DNA of 13,788 nt, from assembly GCA_026392265.1 (NCBI GenBank), contig JAPLCL010000318.1:1-13788 (forward strand). The letters run 5' to 3'. Of the stretch, positions 1 through 6,963 are shown piece by piece. The position numbers and the translations under genes are program-made. Origin of the DNA: Actinomycetota bacterium. GTDB lineage: Bacteria; Actinomycetota; Thermoleophilia; UBA2241. Under the pieces are notes generated by a model that saw only the letters and a program-made list of their open reading frames with translations, made no database searches and was not told the origin of the DNA. The first letter of the stretch is position 1, and each line of letters opens with the position of its first letter.

Positions 1-1
1 G

Positions 2-925
2 AGGCGCCTGCCCAACGACCTCGAGGTCAAGCACTGCTACCGTCACCCGCAACGCGAGACGGGCGTGTCGTGCTCCAACTGCGGGCGCCCCATCTGCCAC
101 GAGTGCATGATCGAGGCGCCCGTCGGCTTCCGCTGCCCCGAGTGCGTCAAGGAGCAGAATGCGCGCGGCTCCCGCGCCAAGGTCGTCACGCGCGGCCAGA
201 TCCGCTCGCGCTGGGGCGCCGCCGGCGGTGTCATGTCCGGCGGGGCGCCGGTGACCAAGGTCCTCATCGGTATCAATGTGGCGCTGTTCCTCGCCGAGCT
301 TCTGTTCGGCGCCGTGGGCGCCATGGGCGGAGGCTCGACGAGGATGCTGGTCGACATGGGTGCGCTGGTCCCGGCCTACGTGGCCGTGAAACACGAGTAC
401 TGGCGCCTGTTCACGGCCATGTGGCTCCATGGCGGCCTGCTGCACGTCGCCTTCAACATGTACGCGCTCTACATCGGCGGGTCGTACCTCGAGATGATCG
501 CCGGCAAGGGCAAGTACCTCGCCATCTACCTCGTCGCCGGGGTCGCCGGCAACGTCGCCGTCTACCTGCTGGCTGCTCCCATCTCGGTGACCATCGGCGC
601 CTCGACGGCCATCTTCGGCATCTTCGGCGCCTTGTTCACGTACAGCCTCCACAACCGCAACAGCGCTGTGGGACGCGCCCTCAGCAGCATGGGCACGGTG
701 ATCCTCATCAACCTGGTGATCACGTTCGTCGTGCCCGGGATCTCCTGGCAGGGCCACGTGGGCGGCCTCATCGGCGGCGTGCTTGCCGTGGAGGCGCTCA
801 CCTGGTTCGGGCAGCGCGACCTGCGGGCGCCGTTCGGGCCCCGCGACATCGCTCTGCTGGCCGCCATCGTGGCCATCCTCGTGGTGGCCGTCGTGTGGCG
901 CACCGCCAACTTCCCGCTGGCGTGA
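2..925 (+). CDS. Rhomboid family intramembrane serine protease with N-terminal zinc finger, 5' partial
   Basis: Predicted integral-membrane serine protease that cleaves other proteins within or near the bilayer; its substrate is unknown. The reading frame is open from base 2 to a TGA at 923-925. A GTG at 65 is possible, but residues encoded before it (KHCYRHPQRETG) belong to the Cys/His zinc-finger pattern continued by CSNCGRPICHEC and CPEC, so the real start probably lies before the window. Numbering from GTG65, about six hydrophobic segments follow. The HxxxN loop is HVAFNMYALYIGG, the catalytic serine is S180 in TIGASTAIFG and the catalytic histidine is H231 in QGHVGGLIGG. Both catalytic residues are intact, so it should be active. 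The N-terminal finger plus rhomboid arrangement is common in actinobacteria. The stop codon overlaps the possible GTG start of the next gene, suggesting coupled translation. Confidence 0.9.
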   Translation, partial: RRLPNDLEVKHCYRHPQRETGVSCSNCGRPICHECMIEAPVGFRCPECVKEQNARGSRAKVVTRGQIRSRWGAAGGVMSGGAPVTKVLIGINVALFLAELLFGAVGAMGGGSTRMLVDMGALVPAYVAVKHEYWRLFTAMWLHGGLLHVAFNMYALYIGGSYLEMIAGKGKYLAIYLVAGVAGNVAVYLLAAPISVTIGASTAIFGIFGALFTYSLHNRNSAVGRALSSMGTVILINLVITFVVPGISWQGHVGGLIGGVLAVEALTWFGQRDLRAPFGPRDIALLAAIVAILVVAVVWRTANFPLA

Positions 926-2163
926 GCTGCGCCCGCGACCGCGCCGTGCCCCAGCCGCCGCTCGTGGAGCCGCGCGCTACGCTCGTCCCGGCCGCCGAAG
1001 TGGCGGGCCGGCTGGCCGGCCTGCAGGCCGGCCTCGTGGCCCGCGGCCTCGAGGCGGCGCTCATCGTGCAGAACGCCGACCTCTATTACTTCAGCGGCAC
1101 GGTGCAGCGCTCGTTCCTCTACGTACCGGCGGCCGGAGAGGCGACGCTCTTCGTGCGCAAGCTCGCCGAGCGCGCGCGCCTCGAGACGCCGCTGGCCGGC
1201 ATCGTCGAGCTGGCGAGCCCGCGCGACCTTCCCGGTCTGATCGCGAGCCGTTACGGCGCCTTGCCGCGCCGCCTCGGCGCCGAGCTCGACGTGCTGCCCG
1301 TCACCGAGTACCGGCGCCTCGAGAAGCGCTTTCCGGAGGCGGCCTTCGAGGACGTCGGCCGCGACATCGTGCGGCAGCGCGCCATCAAGTCGGCCTGGGA
1401 GGTCGAACGCATCCGCGCCGCCGCGGCCATCGCCGTCGAGGTCTGCGATCTGATTCCCGGCATCCTGCGCGAGGGTCTCACCGAGGCCGCCTTCGCCGGC
1501 CTCGTCGAGGCCGAGGCGCGACGCCTGGGCCACGAGGGCATCATCCGTATGCGCGGCTTCAACCAGGAGATGTTCTACGGCCAGCTGCTCACGGGGGTCA
1601 GCGGTACGGCGGCGAGCTATCTCGACACGCCGCTGGCCGGCACCGGTCTCAGCCCGGCGGTCGCCCAGGGCGTCAGCTTCAAGCCCATCCGTCGCGGCGA
1701 CCACGTGGTGTTCGATTTCGTGCCGGTGCGTGAGGGCTACATCGCCGATTTCACGCGCATCTTCGCGCTCGGCGAGCTGCCCGGCGAGCTGCGCCGCGCC
1801 TACGAGGCCGCCTTGAGGATCGAGGCGGCCGTGATCGCGGCGGCCCGGCCCGGCGTCACCTGCCGAGCCCTCTACGACGTCGCCGTGTCCGCCGCGGCCG
1901 ACGAAGGTCTTGCCGCGTTCTTCATGGGCCACGGCGCCGGGCAGGTGCGCTTCATCGGTCATGGAGTGGGGCTCGAGCTCGACGAGCTGCCGGTGCTGAC
2001 GACCAGCGATCTCGAGCTCGCCGAGGGCATGGTCTTCGCCCTCGAACCGAAGTTCGTGCTGCCCGGTCTGGGGGCCATCGGCGTCGAGAACACCTGGGTG
2101 GTCACGGCCACGGGACTTGCGCTCCTCACGGAGGCCTCCGAGCACATCCGCCAGGTCGACTGA
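922..2163 (+). CDS. M24 family metallopeptidase (Xaa-Pro aminopeptidase-like)
   Basis: Predicted cytoplasmic dinuclear-metal aminopeptidase or proline dipeptidase of the pita-bread fold. From GTG922 the product is 413 residues: a creatinase-like N-terminal domain (about 20-165), then the catalytic domain (about 170-410). All five expected metal ligands are visible: D265 and D276 in FDFVPVREGYIADFTR, H347 in FIGHGVGLELDE, E375 in ALEPKF and E389 in GVENTW. The enzyme is therefore probably functional, although the exact substrate cannot be read from sequence. GTG922 forms a GTGA overlap with the rhomboid stop. GTG946 and GTG964 are in the same frame and equally possible, since none has a clear Shine-Dalgarno sequence. 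The frame stays open upstream to base 70, but that part lies opposite real rhomboid codons and is arginine-rich out-of-frame translation, so it was excluded. Confidence 0.88.
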   Translation: MSCARDRAVPQPPLVEPRATLVPAAEVAGRLAGLQAGLVARGLEAALIVQNADLYYFSGTVQRSFLYVPAAGEATLFVRKLAERARLETPLAGIVELASPRDLPGLIASRYGALPRRLGAELDVLPVTEYRRLEKRFPEAAFEDVGRDIVRQRAIKSAWEVERIRAAAAIAVEVCDLIPGILREGLTEAAFAGLVEAEARRLGHEGIIRMRGFNQEMFYGQLLTGVSGTAASYLDTPLAGTGLSPAVAQGVSFKPIRRGDHVVFDFVPVREGYIADFTRIFALGELPGELRRAYEAALRIEAAVIAAARPGVTCRALYDVAVSAAADEGLAAFFMGHGAGQVRFIGHGVGLELDELPVLTTSDLELAEGMVFALEPKFVLPGLGAIGVENTWVVTATGLALLTEASEHIRQVD

Positions 2164-2232
2164 GAGCCGCCGCCACGGGGAAGACTCTCGGCGGCGGGCA
2201 CGGTTCCCGCCCGAAGAGGAGCAGGAGGGGAC

Positions 2233-3027
2233 ATGGAGCAGCTCACCGCCGATATCTGGGTCCAGCGCATGGACGCCGGAGGTTTCCCCACGATCGCGGC
2301 GGTGGCGCTTACGCCCACGCGGGCGTTCGTCATCGACACCCTCATGCGCCCGCAGGACATGAGCCCGGTGGTCGAGTTCCTCGCCGAGCGCGCCGGCGGA
2401 CGCCGTACTGTAGTCGTGAACACGCATCACCACTGGGACCACGTGTACGGCAACGCCGCCTTCCCCGGCGTAGATCTCGTCGCCCAGCGCGCCTGTCCGC
2501 GGCTGATCCAGGCGCACGGCAGCACCGCCAACGAGTCGGTACCCCTGCAGCCGCCGGAGGGCGTGCCGCTGCCCACCATCACGTTCGGCGATCGCCTCAC
2601 GTACCACGACGAGCCCGAGACCGTGCATCTCATCCACACGCCCGGGCACAGCGAGGACTCATTGGTCGTCTTCCTCGCCGGCGCCCGCCTGCTGTTCGCC
2701 GGCGACACGCTCGAATGGCCGTTGCCCAACTTCACCCAGCGCGAAGGCAAGGACATCTGGATCCACACGCTGCGCCAGCTCAAGCAGCTGCCCGTCGATC
2801 TCATCGTGCCCAGCCACGGCCCAGCGATGGGCAGGGCGCTCATCGACGCCAACGAGCGCTACATCAGCACGGTGCACGAAGCCGTCGCCGCGGCGAAAGC
2901 GGCGGGCGCCGGCCGCAACGACCTCGATCTGCCGGCCGCGGCGTTCCTCGGCGAGGATGTCGTGCTCGACGCCGTCTACGAAGCTGCGCATCGCGGCAAC
3001 CTGGTCTGGGCGTGGGACGAGGCCTGA
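2233..3027 (+). CDS. MBL-fold metallo-hydrolase
   Basis: Predicted 264-residue cytoplasmic zinc (or iron) hydrolase of the metallo-beta-lactamase superfamily, with no signal peptide. The metal-binding HxHxDH motif is THHHWDH (H65, H67, D69, H70). Further ligands are H139 in HTPGHSEDS, D158 in FAGDTL and H195 in PSHGP, so the complete two-metal site is present. The ATG at 2233 follows a strong AGGAGG (2223-2228). Proteins of this type include glyoxalase II-like, lactonase-like and other thioester or ester hydrolases, and nothing here decides among them. It lies 69 bases after the M24 gene in the same direction, perhaps in the same transcript. That gap holds a GC-rich potential stem (CCGCCGCC at 2167-2174 with GGCGGCGG at 2190-2197). 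Confidence 0.87.
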   Translation: MEQLTADIWVQRMDAGGFPTIAAVALTPTRAFVIDTLMRPQDMSPVVEFLAERAGGRRTVVVNTHHHWDHVYGNAAFPGVDLVAQRACPRLIQAHGSTANESVPLQPPEGVPLPTITFGDRLTYHDEPETVHLIHTPGHSEDSLVVFLAGARLLFAGDTLEWPLPNFTQREGKDIWIHTLRQLKQLPVDLIVPSHGPAMGRALIDANERYISTVHEAVAAAKAAGAGRNDLDLPAAAFLGEDVVLDAVYEAAHRGNLVWAWDEA

Positions 3028-3056
3028 GCGGGCCGACAGGCCGCGTGCGGCCAAAC

Positions 3057-3085
3057 TGGACATTCTTTTCCACTTCGTGTATAAA
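3057..3085 (+). promoter_or_regulatory. SigA-type promoter of the Rrf2 regulator gene
   Basis: TGGACA at 3057-3062 and TATAAA at 3080-3085 each match the housekeeping consensus at five of six positions and are separated by 17 bases. The block is strikingly AT-rich within GC-rich DNA. A transcript starting six or seven bases after the -10 box would begin at about 3091-3092, which is the ATG of the next gene, so the mRNA is probably leaderless. Confidence 0.72.
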
Positions 3086-3091
3086 GAGCAC

Positions 3092-3538
3092 ATGAAGCTC
3101 TCCACTCAGGCCGACTACGCCGTGCGCGCCGTATACGAGCTGGCTCGCCACGAACCCGGTACCGTGCTGCACACCGGCGATATCGCCGCCGCGCAGCACG
3201 TCCCCAGCGCGCGCCTCGCCAAGGTCGTCCAGGACCTGGCGCGCGCCGATCTGGTACGCACCCAGCGCGGGCAGCAGGGCGGCGTCATGCTGGCGCGCCC
3301 CGCCGGGCGCATCACCGTACGTGACGTGTACGAGGCGGTAGAGGGCCCGATCTTGCTTTGCCGATGTCGTCAGCGGGTAGAACCGTGCGGCGACGATGTG
3401 TGCGACACCCACGAGTTCTGGAGCGGTGTCGAGACGCTTCTCATCGAGGAGCTACAGTCTGTGACGTTCGCGGCCTTGACCGGATCCCGGCGATACGCGC
3501 CTGGTGTTGTCGGCCGCCCGCAAGCGGCGAGGAGGTGA
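3092..3538 (+). CDS. Rrf2 family transcriptional regulator, probable Fe-S sensor
   Basis: Predicted 148-residue DNA-binding regulator of the Rrf2/IscR/NsrR family. The N-terminus MKLSTQADYAVRAVYELA is the family signature. The winged helix-turn-helix spans about residues 1-80 (DIAAAQHVPSARLAKVVQDL, then RTQRGQQGGVMLARP). Cysteines C90, C92, C99 and C104 cluster in LLCRCRQRVEPCGDDVC where IscR and NsrR carry the three cysteines that hold an iron-sulfur cluster, so a redox, iron or nitric-oxide sensing role is plausible. Cysteine spacing is not exactly that of IscR. The frame is open upstream to 2957, but ATG3092 matches the family start and sits at the predicted transcription start. The TGA stop lies inside the Shine-Dalgarno of the NifU-like gene seven bases downstream, which suggests one transcript and coupled translation. 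Family members often repress their own operon. Confidence 0.9.
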   Translation: MKLSTQADYAVRAVYELARHEPGTVLHTGDIAAAQHVPSARLAKVVQDLARADLVRTQRGQQGGVMLARPAGRITVRDVYEAVEGPILLCRCRQRVEPCGDDVCDTHEFWSGVETLLIEELQSVTFAALTGSRRYAPGVVGRPQAARR

Positions 3539-3544
3539 CAACAT

Positions 3545-3781
3545 ATGGCTGAGATCAAGGAGCAGGTCGAGAAGGCGCTTGGTGACATCCGCCCGGCCCT
3601 GCAGGCCGACGGCGGCGACATCGAGCTCGTCGACGTGACGGACGACGGCGTGGTTCAGGTGCGCCTCCAGGGCGCCTGTGCCGGTTGCCCCATGTCGCAA
3701 CTGACGCTGGCAAACGGCGTGGAGCGGCACCTGAAGAACGTCGTGCCGGGCGTCGAGCGTGTCGAGAACATGGCGGGCTGA
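3545..3781 (+). CDS. NifU C-terminal domain-like iron-sulfur scaffold protein
   Basis: Predicted 78-residue stand-alone NifU C-terminal domain (Nfu type) that can carry a nascent iron-sulfur cluster and pass it to target proteins in the cytoplasm. The hallmark CxxC is in GACAGCPMS (C45 and C48), preceded by the typical IRPALQADGGDIELVDV segment. Its length matches the single-domain form. The ATG at 3545 follows a near-perfect AGGAGGTGA (3530-3538) that also contains the stop codon of the Rrf2 gene. Pairing with a cysteine-bearing Rrf2 regulator suggests a small iron-sulfur biogenesis unit in which the regulator may sense cluster status. The stop codon is embedded in a small hairpin, and a long hairpin follows 18 bases later. 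Confidence 0.93.
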   Translation: MAEIKEQVEKALGDIRPALQADGGDIELVDVTDDGVVQVRLQGACAGCPMSQLTLANGVERHLKNVVPGVERVENMAG

Positions 3782-3798
3782 CAGCCCGCTGGTTCCAG

Positions 3799-3838
3799 GG
3801 CGGCCGGCGAGTCACCCTTCGGTGACTCGCTGGCCGCC
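3799..3838 (+). terminator. 18-bp hairpin, probable terminator between the NifU-like gene and ppk1
   Basis: Arms 3799-3816 and 3821-3838 pair over 18 base pairs with one G-T wobble around a CTTC loop. No T-tract follows, as is common in high-GC actinobacterial terminators. A smaller hairpin lies just upstream (arms 3773-3779 and 3783-3789, loop GAC) and spans the TGA of the NifU-like gene. Position after one operon and before a promoter supports termination; an attenuator or RNA-processing role is also possible. Confidence 0.65.
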
Positions 3839-3846
3839 GCGCGCGT

Positions 3847-3879
3847 GTGCATCTGCTCACATGCACGGGATATAATCCC
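3847..3879 (+). promoter_or_regulatory. ppk1 promoter with two overlapping dyads (possible operators)
   Basis: A perfect TATAAT lies at 3871-3876 with no good -35 hexamer upstream, which suggests dependence on an activator. GTGCAT (3847-3852) and ATGCAC (3861-3866) form a perfect inverted repeat with an 8-base spacer over the -35 region. GGGAT (3867-3871) and ATCCC (3875-3879) form a second dyad over the -10 box. The expected start near 3883 leaves a leader of about 50 bases before the ATG at 3934. Confidence 0.55.
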
Positions 3880-3933
3880 CTTCCACTATCACAGGTCCGG
3901 ATCCGGGGAGCCGGGCCGTTAAGGAGGGGCTAC

Positions 3934-6195
3934 ATGCGAGGCACAGACAGAGGCGCGGACAGAGGCACAGACAACCAATCGCGCGCCGACGAGTACCACG
4001 GCCGCAAGGCCGTGAAAGTCAGTACCGAGGCGGCCTACGAGGAGTTCTCCCCAGACGTCACGCCCGCCGCCGAGAAGCCCGACGCCGACTTGCGCGACAC
4101 CTCTCTCTACATCAATCGCGAGCTCAGCCTACTCGACTTCTTCGAGCGTGTGGTGAACGAGGCGCGTGACTCCAACAACCCGCTGCTCGAGCGCCTGAAG
4201 TTCGTCGGCATCCTCGGCTCCATCCTCGGCGAGTTCTTCATGGTCCGCCTCGCCGGTCTGCGCCAGCAGGTCGACGCCGGCGTCGTGGAGGCCTCGGCCG
4301 ACGGGTACACGCCGCAGAAGCTCCTGCCCCTGGTCCAGCAGCGCGCCTGGGATCTCATGAAAGAAGCGCGCGCCTGCTTCAGCGAGCTGCGTCCGGAGCT
4401 CGACGCCGCGGGCATCCACATGGTCGACTACGCCGCGCTCGACGCCGCTCAGAAGGCGGCCCTCGACGCGTACTTCGCCAAGCAGGTCTTCCCGGTGCTC
4501 ACGCCGCTCGCCTTTGACCCCGGGCGGCCGTTCCCTCACATCTCAAACATGAGCCACAATCTTGCCGTGCTGATCCGCGACCAGAGCGGCGAGGAGCGCT
4601 TCGCCCGCGTCAAGGTGCCGAACTCGCTCCCGCGTCTGGTGCCCGTGCCCGCGCCGGCCGGTGCGGTGGCGGAGCCGGCCGCAGAACCAGCCGAGGCACC
4701 GCAGCTGTGGTTCACCTGGCTCGAGCAGGTCATGGCCGCCAACCTCGAGTCCCTCTTCCCGGGAATGGATGTCCTCGAGGCGCACCCCTTCCGCGTGACC
4801 CGTGACGCCGAGCTCGCCATCCAGGAGCTGGAGGCCGACGACCTGCTCGAGACCATCGAGCGTTTCGTGCGCCGCCGCCGCTTCGGCTCGGTGATCCGCG
4901 TCACCATCGACGAGCACATGCCCGAGCGCATCCGCGGTATCCTCAGCGAGAACCTCGAGCTGGACGAGCAGGACATCTACTCAGTCAAGTCGCCGCTTGG
5001 CCTCAGTAGTCTCTGGGACCTGCAGAGCATCGACCGCCCCGACCTGTCGTATCAGCCTCTGGTGCAGTCCACGCCCGCGGTGCTGGACGGCGCCGAGGAG
5101 GCCGATATCTTCGCCGCCATCCGCCAGCGGGACATCCTGCTTCACCACCCCTACGACTCGTTCGCTCCGGTCGTGGACTTCGTGAGCGCCGCCGCCAACG
5201 ACCCCGACGTACTGGCCATCAAGACTACGCTGTACCGTGTGGGTCGCAACGCGCCGGTCGTCGACGCGCTGATGGAGGCCGCCGCCAACGGCAAGCAGGT
5301 GGCCGTTCTCCTCGAGCTCAAAGCACGCTTCGACGAAGAGAGCAATATCGGCTGGGCCAAGGCCCTCGAGCGCGAGGGCGTGCATGTTGTGTACGGGCTC
5401 GTCGGCCTCAAGACACACTCCAAGATCCTGCTCGTGGTGCGCCGCGAAGGCGAGCGCATCCGCCGCTACATGCATCTCGGCACGGGCAACTACAACAGCG
5501 TCACCACGAAGCTGTACACCGATCTCGGCTACCTCACCTGCGACGAGGATATGGGCGCCGACGCCTCGGCGGTGTTCAACCAGCTGACCGGCTACGCCAC
5601 GAGCGGCCACTACCGCAAGTTCCTCGTGGCGCCCACCACCATGCGTCGCGGTATCGAGGAGCGCATCGACCGCGAGATCGGGCACGCGCGTCGAGGCGAA
5701 GAGGCGCACCTCATCTTCAAGATGAACTCGCTGGTCGACAAGCCGCTGATCCGCCGCCTGTATCGGGCGTCACAGGCGGGGGTCAAGGTCGAGCTCAACG
5801 TGCGCGGCATGTGCTGCCTGCGGCCCGGCGTCCCCGGCGTCAGCGACAACATCAGCGAACGCAGCATCGTCGGCCGCTTCCTCGAGCACAGCCGCATCTA
5901 CTGGTTCCGTAACGGCGGTGCTGAAGAGGTCATCATGGGCAGCGCCGACATCATGCCGCGCAACCTGAACCGGCGCGTCGAGATCCTCTTCCCGGTGCAG
6001 GACCCCGCCATCGTGCGGCGTCTGCGCGATGAGATCCTGACCGTCTACCTCAACGACAACATGAAGACCCGCGTCCTGCATCCGGACGGCTCCTGGGAGC
6101 ACATCTGGCCGACCGCCGACGAAGAGCCGCTGAACGCCCAGGAGCGGTTCGTGACCCAGGCCCGCGAGGCGGTGCGGAGGCAGGAAGAAGAGTGA
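3934..6195 (+). CDS. ppk1: Polyphosphate kinase 1
   Basis: Reversibly transfers the terminal phosphate of ATP to long-chain polyphosphate. The product is 753 residues. The first 55 or so residues are a low-complexity extension not typical of the family and begin with RGTD/RGAD/RGTD repeats. The N domain follows (LYINRELSLLDFFERV, then NNPLLERLKFVGI), then the head domain and two phospholipase-D-like C domains. The autophosphorylated histidine is H495 in GLKTHSKILLV, followed by HLGTGNYNSVTTKLYTDLGY; the second catalytic histidine is H652 in LEHSRIYWF. NRRVEILFPV lies near the end. A proline/alanine/glutamate-rich insert lies at about residues 236-252. ATG3934 is preceded by a perfect AAGGAGG (3921-3927) six bases upstream, so the longer frame from 3847 is not used. 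The TGA stop overlaps the GTG of sixA. Position and partners indicate a polyphosphate operon. Confidence 0.97.
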   Translation: MRGTDRGADRGTDNQSRADEYHGRKAVKVSTEAAYEEFSPDVTPAAEKPDADLRDTSLYINRELSLLDFFERVVNEARDSNNPLLERLKFVGILGSILGEFFMVRLAGLRQQVDAGVVEASADGYTPQKLLPLVQQRAWDLMKEARACFSELRPELDAAGIHMVDYAALDAAQKAALDAYFAKQVFPVLTPLAFDPGRPFPHISNMSHNLAVLIRDQSGEERFARVKVPNSLPRLVPVPAPAGAVAEPAAEPAEAPQLWFTWLEQVMAANLESLFPGMDVLEAHPFRVTRDAELAIQELEADDLLETIERFVRRRRFGSVIRVTIDEHMPERIRGILSENLELDEQDIYSVKSPLGLSSLWDLQSIDRPDLSYQPLVQSTPAVLDGAEEADIFAAIRQRDILLHHPYDSFAPVVDFVSAAANDPDVLAIKTTLYRVGRNAPVVDALMEAAANGKQVAVLLELKARFDEESNIGWAKALEREGVHVVYGLVGLKTHSKILLVVRREGERIRRYMHLGTGNYNSVTTKLYTDLGYLTCDEDMGADASAVFNQLTGYATSGHYRKFLVAPTTMRRGIEERIDREIGHARRGEEAHLIFKMNSLVDKPLIRRLYRASQAGVKVELNVRGMCCLRPGVPGVSDNISERSIVGRFLEHSRIYWFRNGGAEEVIMGSADIMPRNLNRRVEILFPVQDPAIVRRLRDEILTVYLNDNMKTRVLHPDGSWEHIWPTADEEPLNAQERFVTQAREAVRRQEEE
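3939..3974 (+). repeat. Three 12-bp tandem repeats at the start of ppk1
   Basis: Three consecutive 12-base units read AGGCACAGACAG, AGGCGCGGACAG and AGGCACAGACAA. They encode overlapping RGTD, RGAD and RGTD tetrapeptides directly after the start methionine. Because the unit is a multiple of three, gain or loss of copies would change the N-terminal tail without breaking the frame. Confidence 0.75.
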
Positions 6196-6680
6196 CGCTG
6201 CGGCTTTACTTTCTGCGCCACGGAAAGGCCTGGTCGCGCGCCGACTGGCACGACGACGACGACCTGAGGCCGCTCACCGAAGCCGGCGAAGCCCTGGTGC
6301 GCGCCGAGGGGCGCGCCATGAGGGCCATGGGGCTGGCTCCCGACGTCATCGTCACCAGCCCCTCGGAGCGGGCGCGCCGCACGGCCGCGATCGTCGCCGA
6401 AGAGCTGGGTATGAGCGACCGCCTGGTCGAGGACGCGCGCCTGGCCCACGGCTTCGACGCGCGCCGGCTGGCCGAGATCGTCGCGCGAGAGGCCGCGGCC
6501 GCGAGCCTCATGGTGGTGGGTCACGAGCCGGACTTCAGCGCCACGGTCGCCGAGCTCACGGGGGGCGGGCGCGTGGACTTCAAGAAAGGGGGCCTGGCGC
6601 GCGTTGACGTGCAGGGTCCACGGCTCGACGATGGCATCCTGGCGTGGCTGCTCACGCCTGCCCTGATCACGGGAGAGTGA
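6192..6680 (+). CDS. sixA: SixA-like phosphohistidine phosphatase, histidine phosphatase superfamily
   Basis: Predicted 162-residue cytoplasmic phosphatase that removes phosphate from phosphohistidine on proteins, through its own phosphohistidine intermediate. The catalytic RHG motif is LYFLRHGKAW (R9, H10). The second catalytic histidine is H111 in VVGHEPDFS. SPSERARRTA (R60) is the usual phosphate-pocket arginine segment. The length is typical for SixA rather than for longer phosphoglycerate mutases. Its GTG start at 6192 overlaps the ppk1 stop in a GTGA, so translation is probably coupled. Known SixA acts on phosphotransfer proteins. Here the obvious local phosphohistidine protein is PPK1, but that link is inference. 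Confidence 0.9.
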   Translation: MTLRLYFLRHGKAWSRADWHDDDDLRPLTEAGEALVRAEGRAMRAMGLAPDVIVTSPSERARRTAAIVAEELGMSDRLVEDARLAHGFDARRLAEIVAREAAAASLMVVGHEPDFSATVAELTGGGRVDFKKGGLARVDVQGPRLDDGILAWLLTPALITGE

Positions 6681-6684
6681 CGGC

Positions 6685-6939
6685 GTGGAAGTAGAGGCCA
6701 AGTACACAGTCGCGGACGCGGCGGCGCTCGCCCGTCTGGCGAAAGCGCCGGTGCTCGCCGGCTACGACGTGGACGCCGGCGAGCGCCGGCGCGACCGCGA
6801 CACCTTTCTCGATACCGCCGAGCGTAGCTTTCTCGCCGCAGGGTACTACCTGCGGCGCCGCGAGACGGGCGGCGGGGTGCGTCTCACGCTGAAGCAGCTC
6901 GTCACCGGCGACGCTGCCGGTGTGGTGCGTCGCGAGTAG
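6685..6939 (+). CDS. CYTH domain, N-terminal fragment of an amber-interrupted CYTH-CHAD gene
   Basis: This 84-codon piece begins with GTG at 6685, after GGGAGAG (6671-6677) and four bases past the sixA stop. MEVEAKYTV carries the ExExK signature of CYTH triphosphate-tunnel enzymes, which bind triphosphate or polyphosphate-type substrates with divalent metal. DTFLDTAERSFLAAGYYLRRRE and VRLTLKQL are further conserved CYTH strands. The frame stops at TAG 6937-6939 after VVRRE, in the middle of the domain. Reading through, the next codons (LEALVAADVPPAEWPEGE) continue the CYTH pattern in the same frame, and a glutamate would be expected at the stop position. Alone, this fragment lacks the second half of the beta barrel and is unlikely to be active. 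One base change (GAG to TAG), or a sequencing or assembly error, would explain it. Confidence 0.8.
   Translation: MEVEAKYTVADAAALARLAKAPVLAGYDVDAGERRRDRDTFLDTAERSFLAAGYYLRRRETGGGVRLTLKQLVTGDAAGVVRRE
6937..6939 (+). other. In-frame TAG interrupting the CYTH-HTH-CHAD reading frame
   Basis: The codon follows CGC GAG and precedes CTC GAG GCG CTG, all in one frame that is otherwise open from 6685 to 8568. Related CYTH proteins normally have an RREE/RREL-type segment here, so GAG is the likely ancestral codon. TAG also ends the CoA-transferase subunit B and ppx genes in this window, so the codon is an ordinary stop here. Confidence 0.8.
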
Positions 6940-6963
6940 CTCGAGGCGCTGGTCGCGGCCGAC

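Noticed and set aside
70..921. Upstream extension of the M24 frame
   Set aside because: These codons overlap the whole rhomboid gene in another frame and translate to Arg/His-rich sequence without homology; family similarity begins after about base 964.
562..2649. 695-codon open frame on the minus strand
   Set aside because: It lies opposite the rhomboid, M24 and MBL genes, which have intact catalytic motifs. Its translation is low-complexity Arg/Gly/Glu-rich with no recognisable domain, as expected of antisense frames in GC-rich DNA.
6937..6939. TAG as pyrrolysine or another recoded sense codon
   Set aside because: TAG terminates the ppx and CoA-transferase subunit B genes in this window, no recoding element is evident after the codon, and CYTH proteins have no known need for an unusual residue here.
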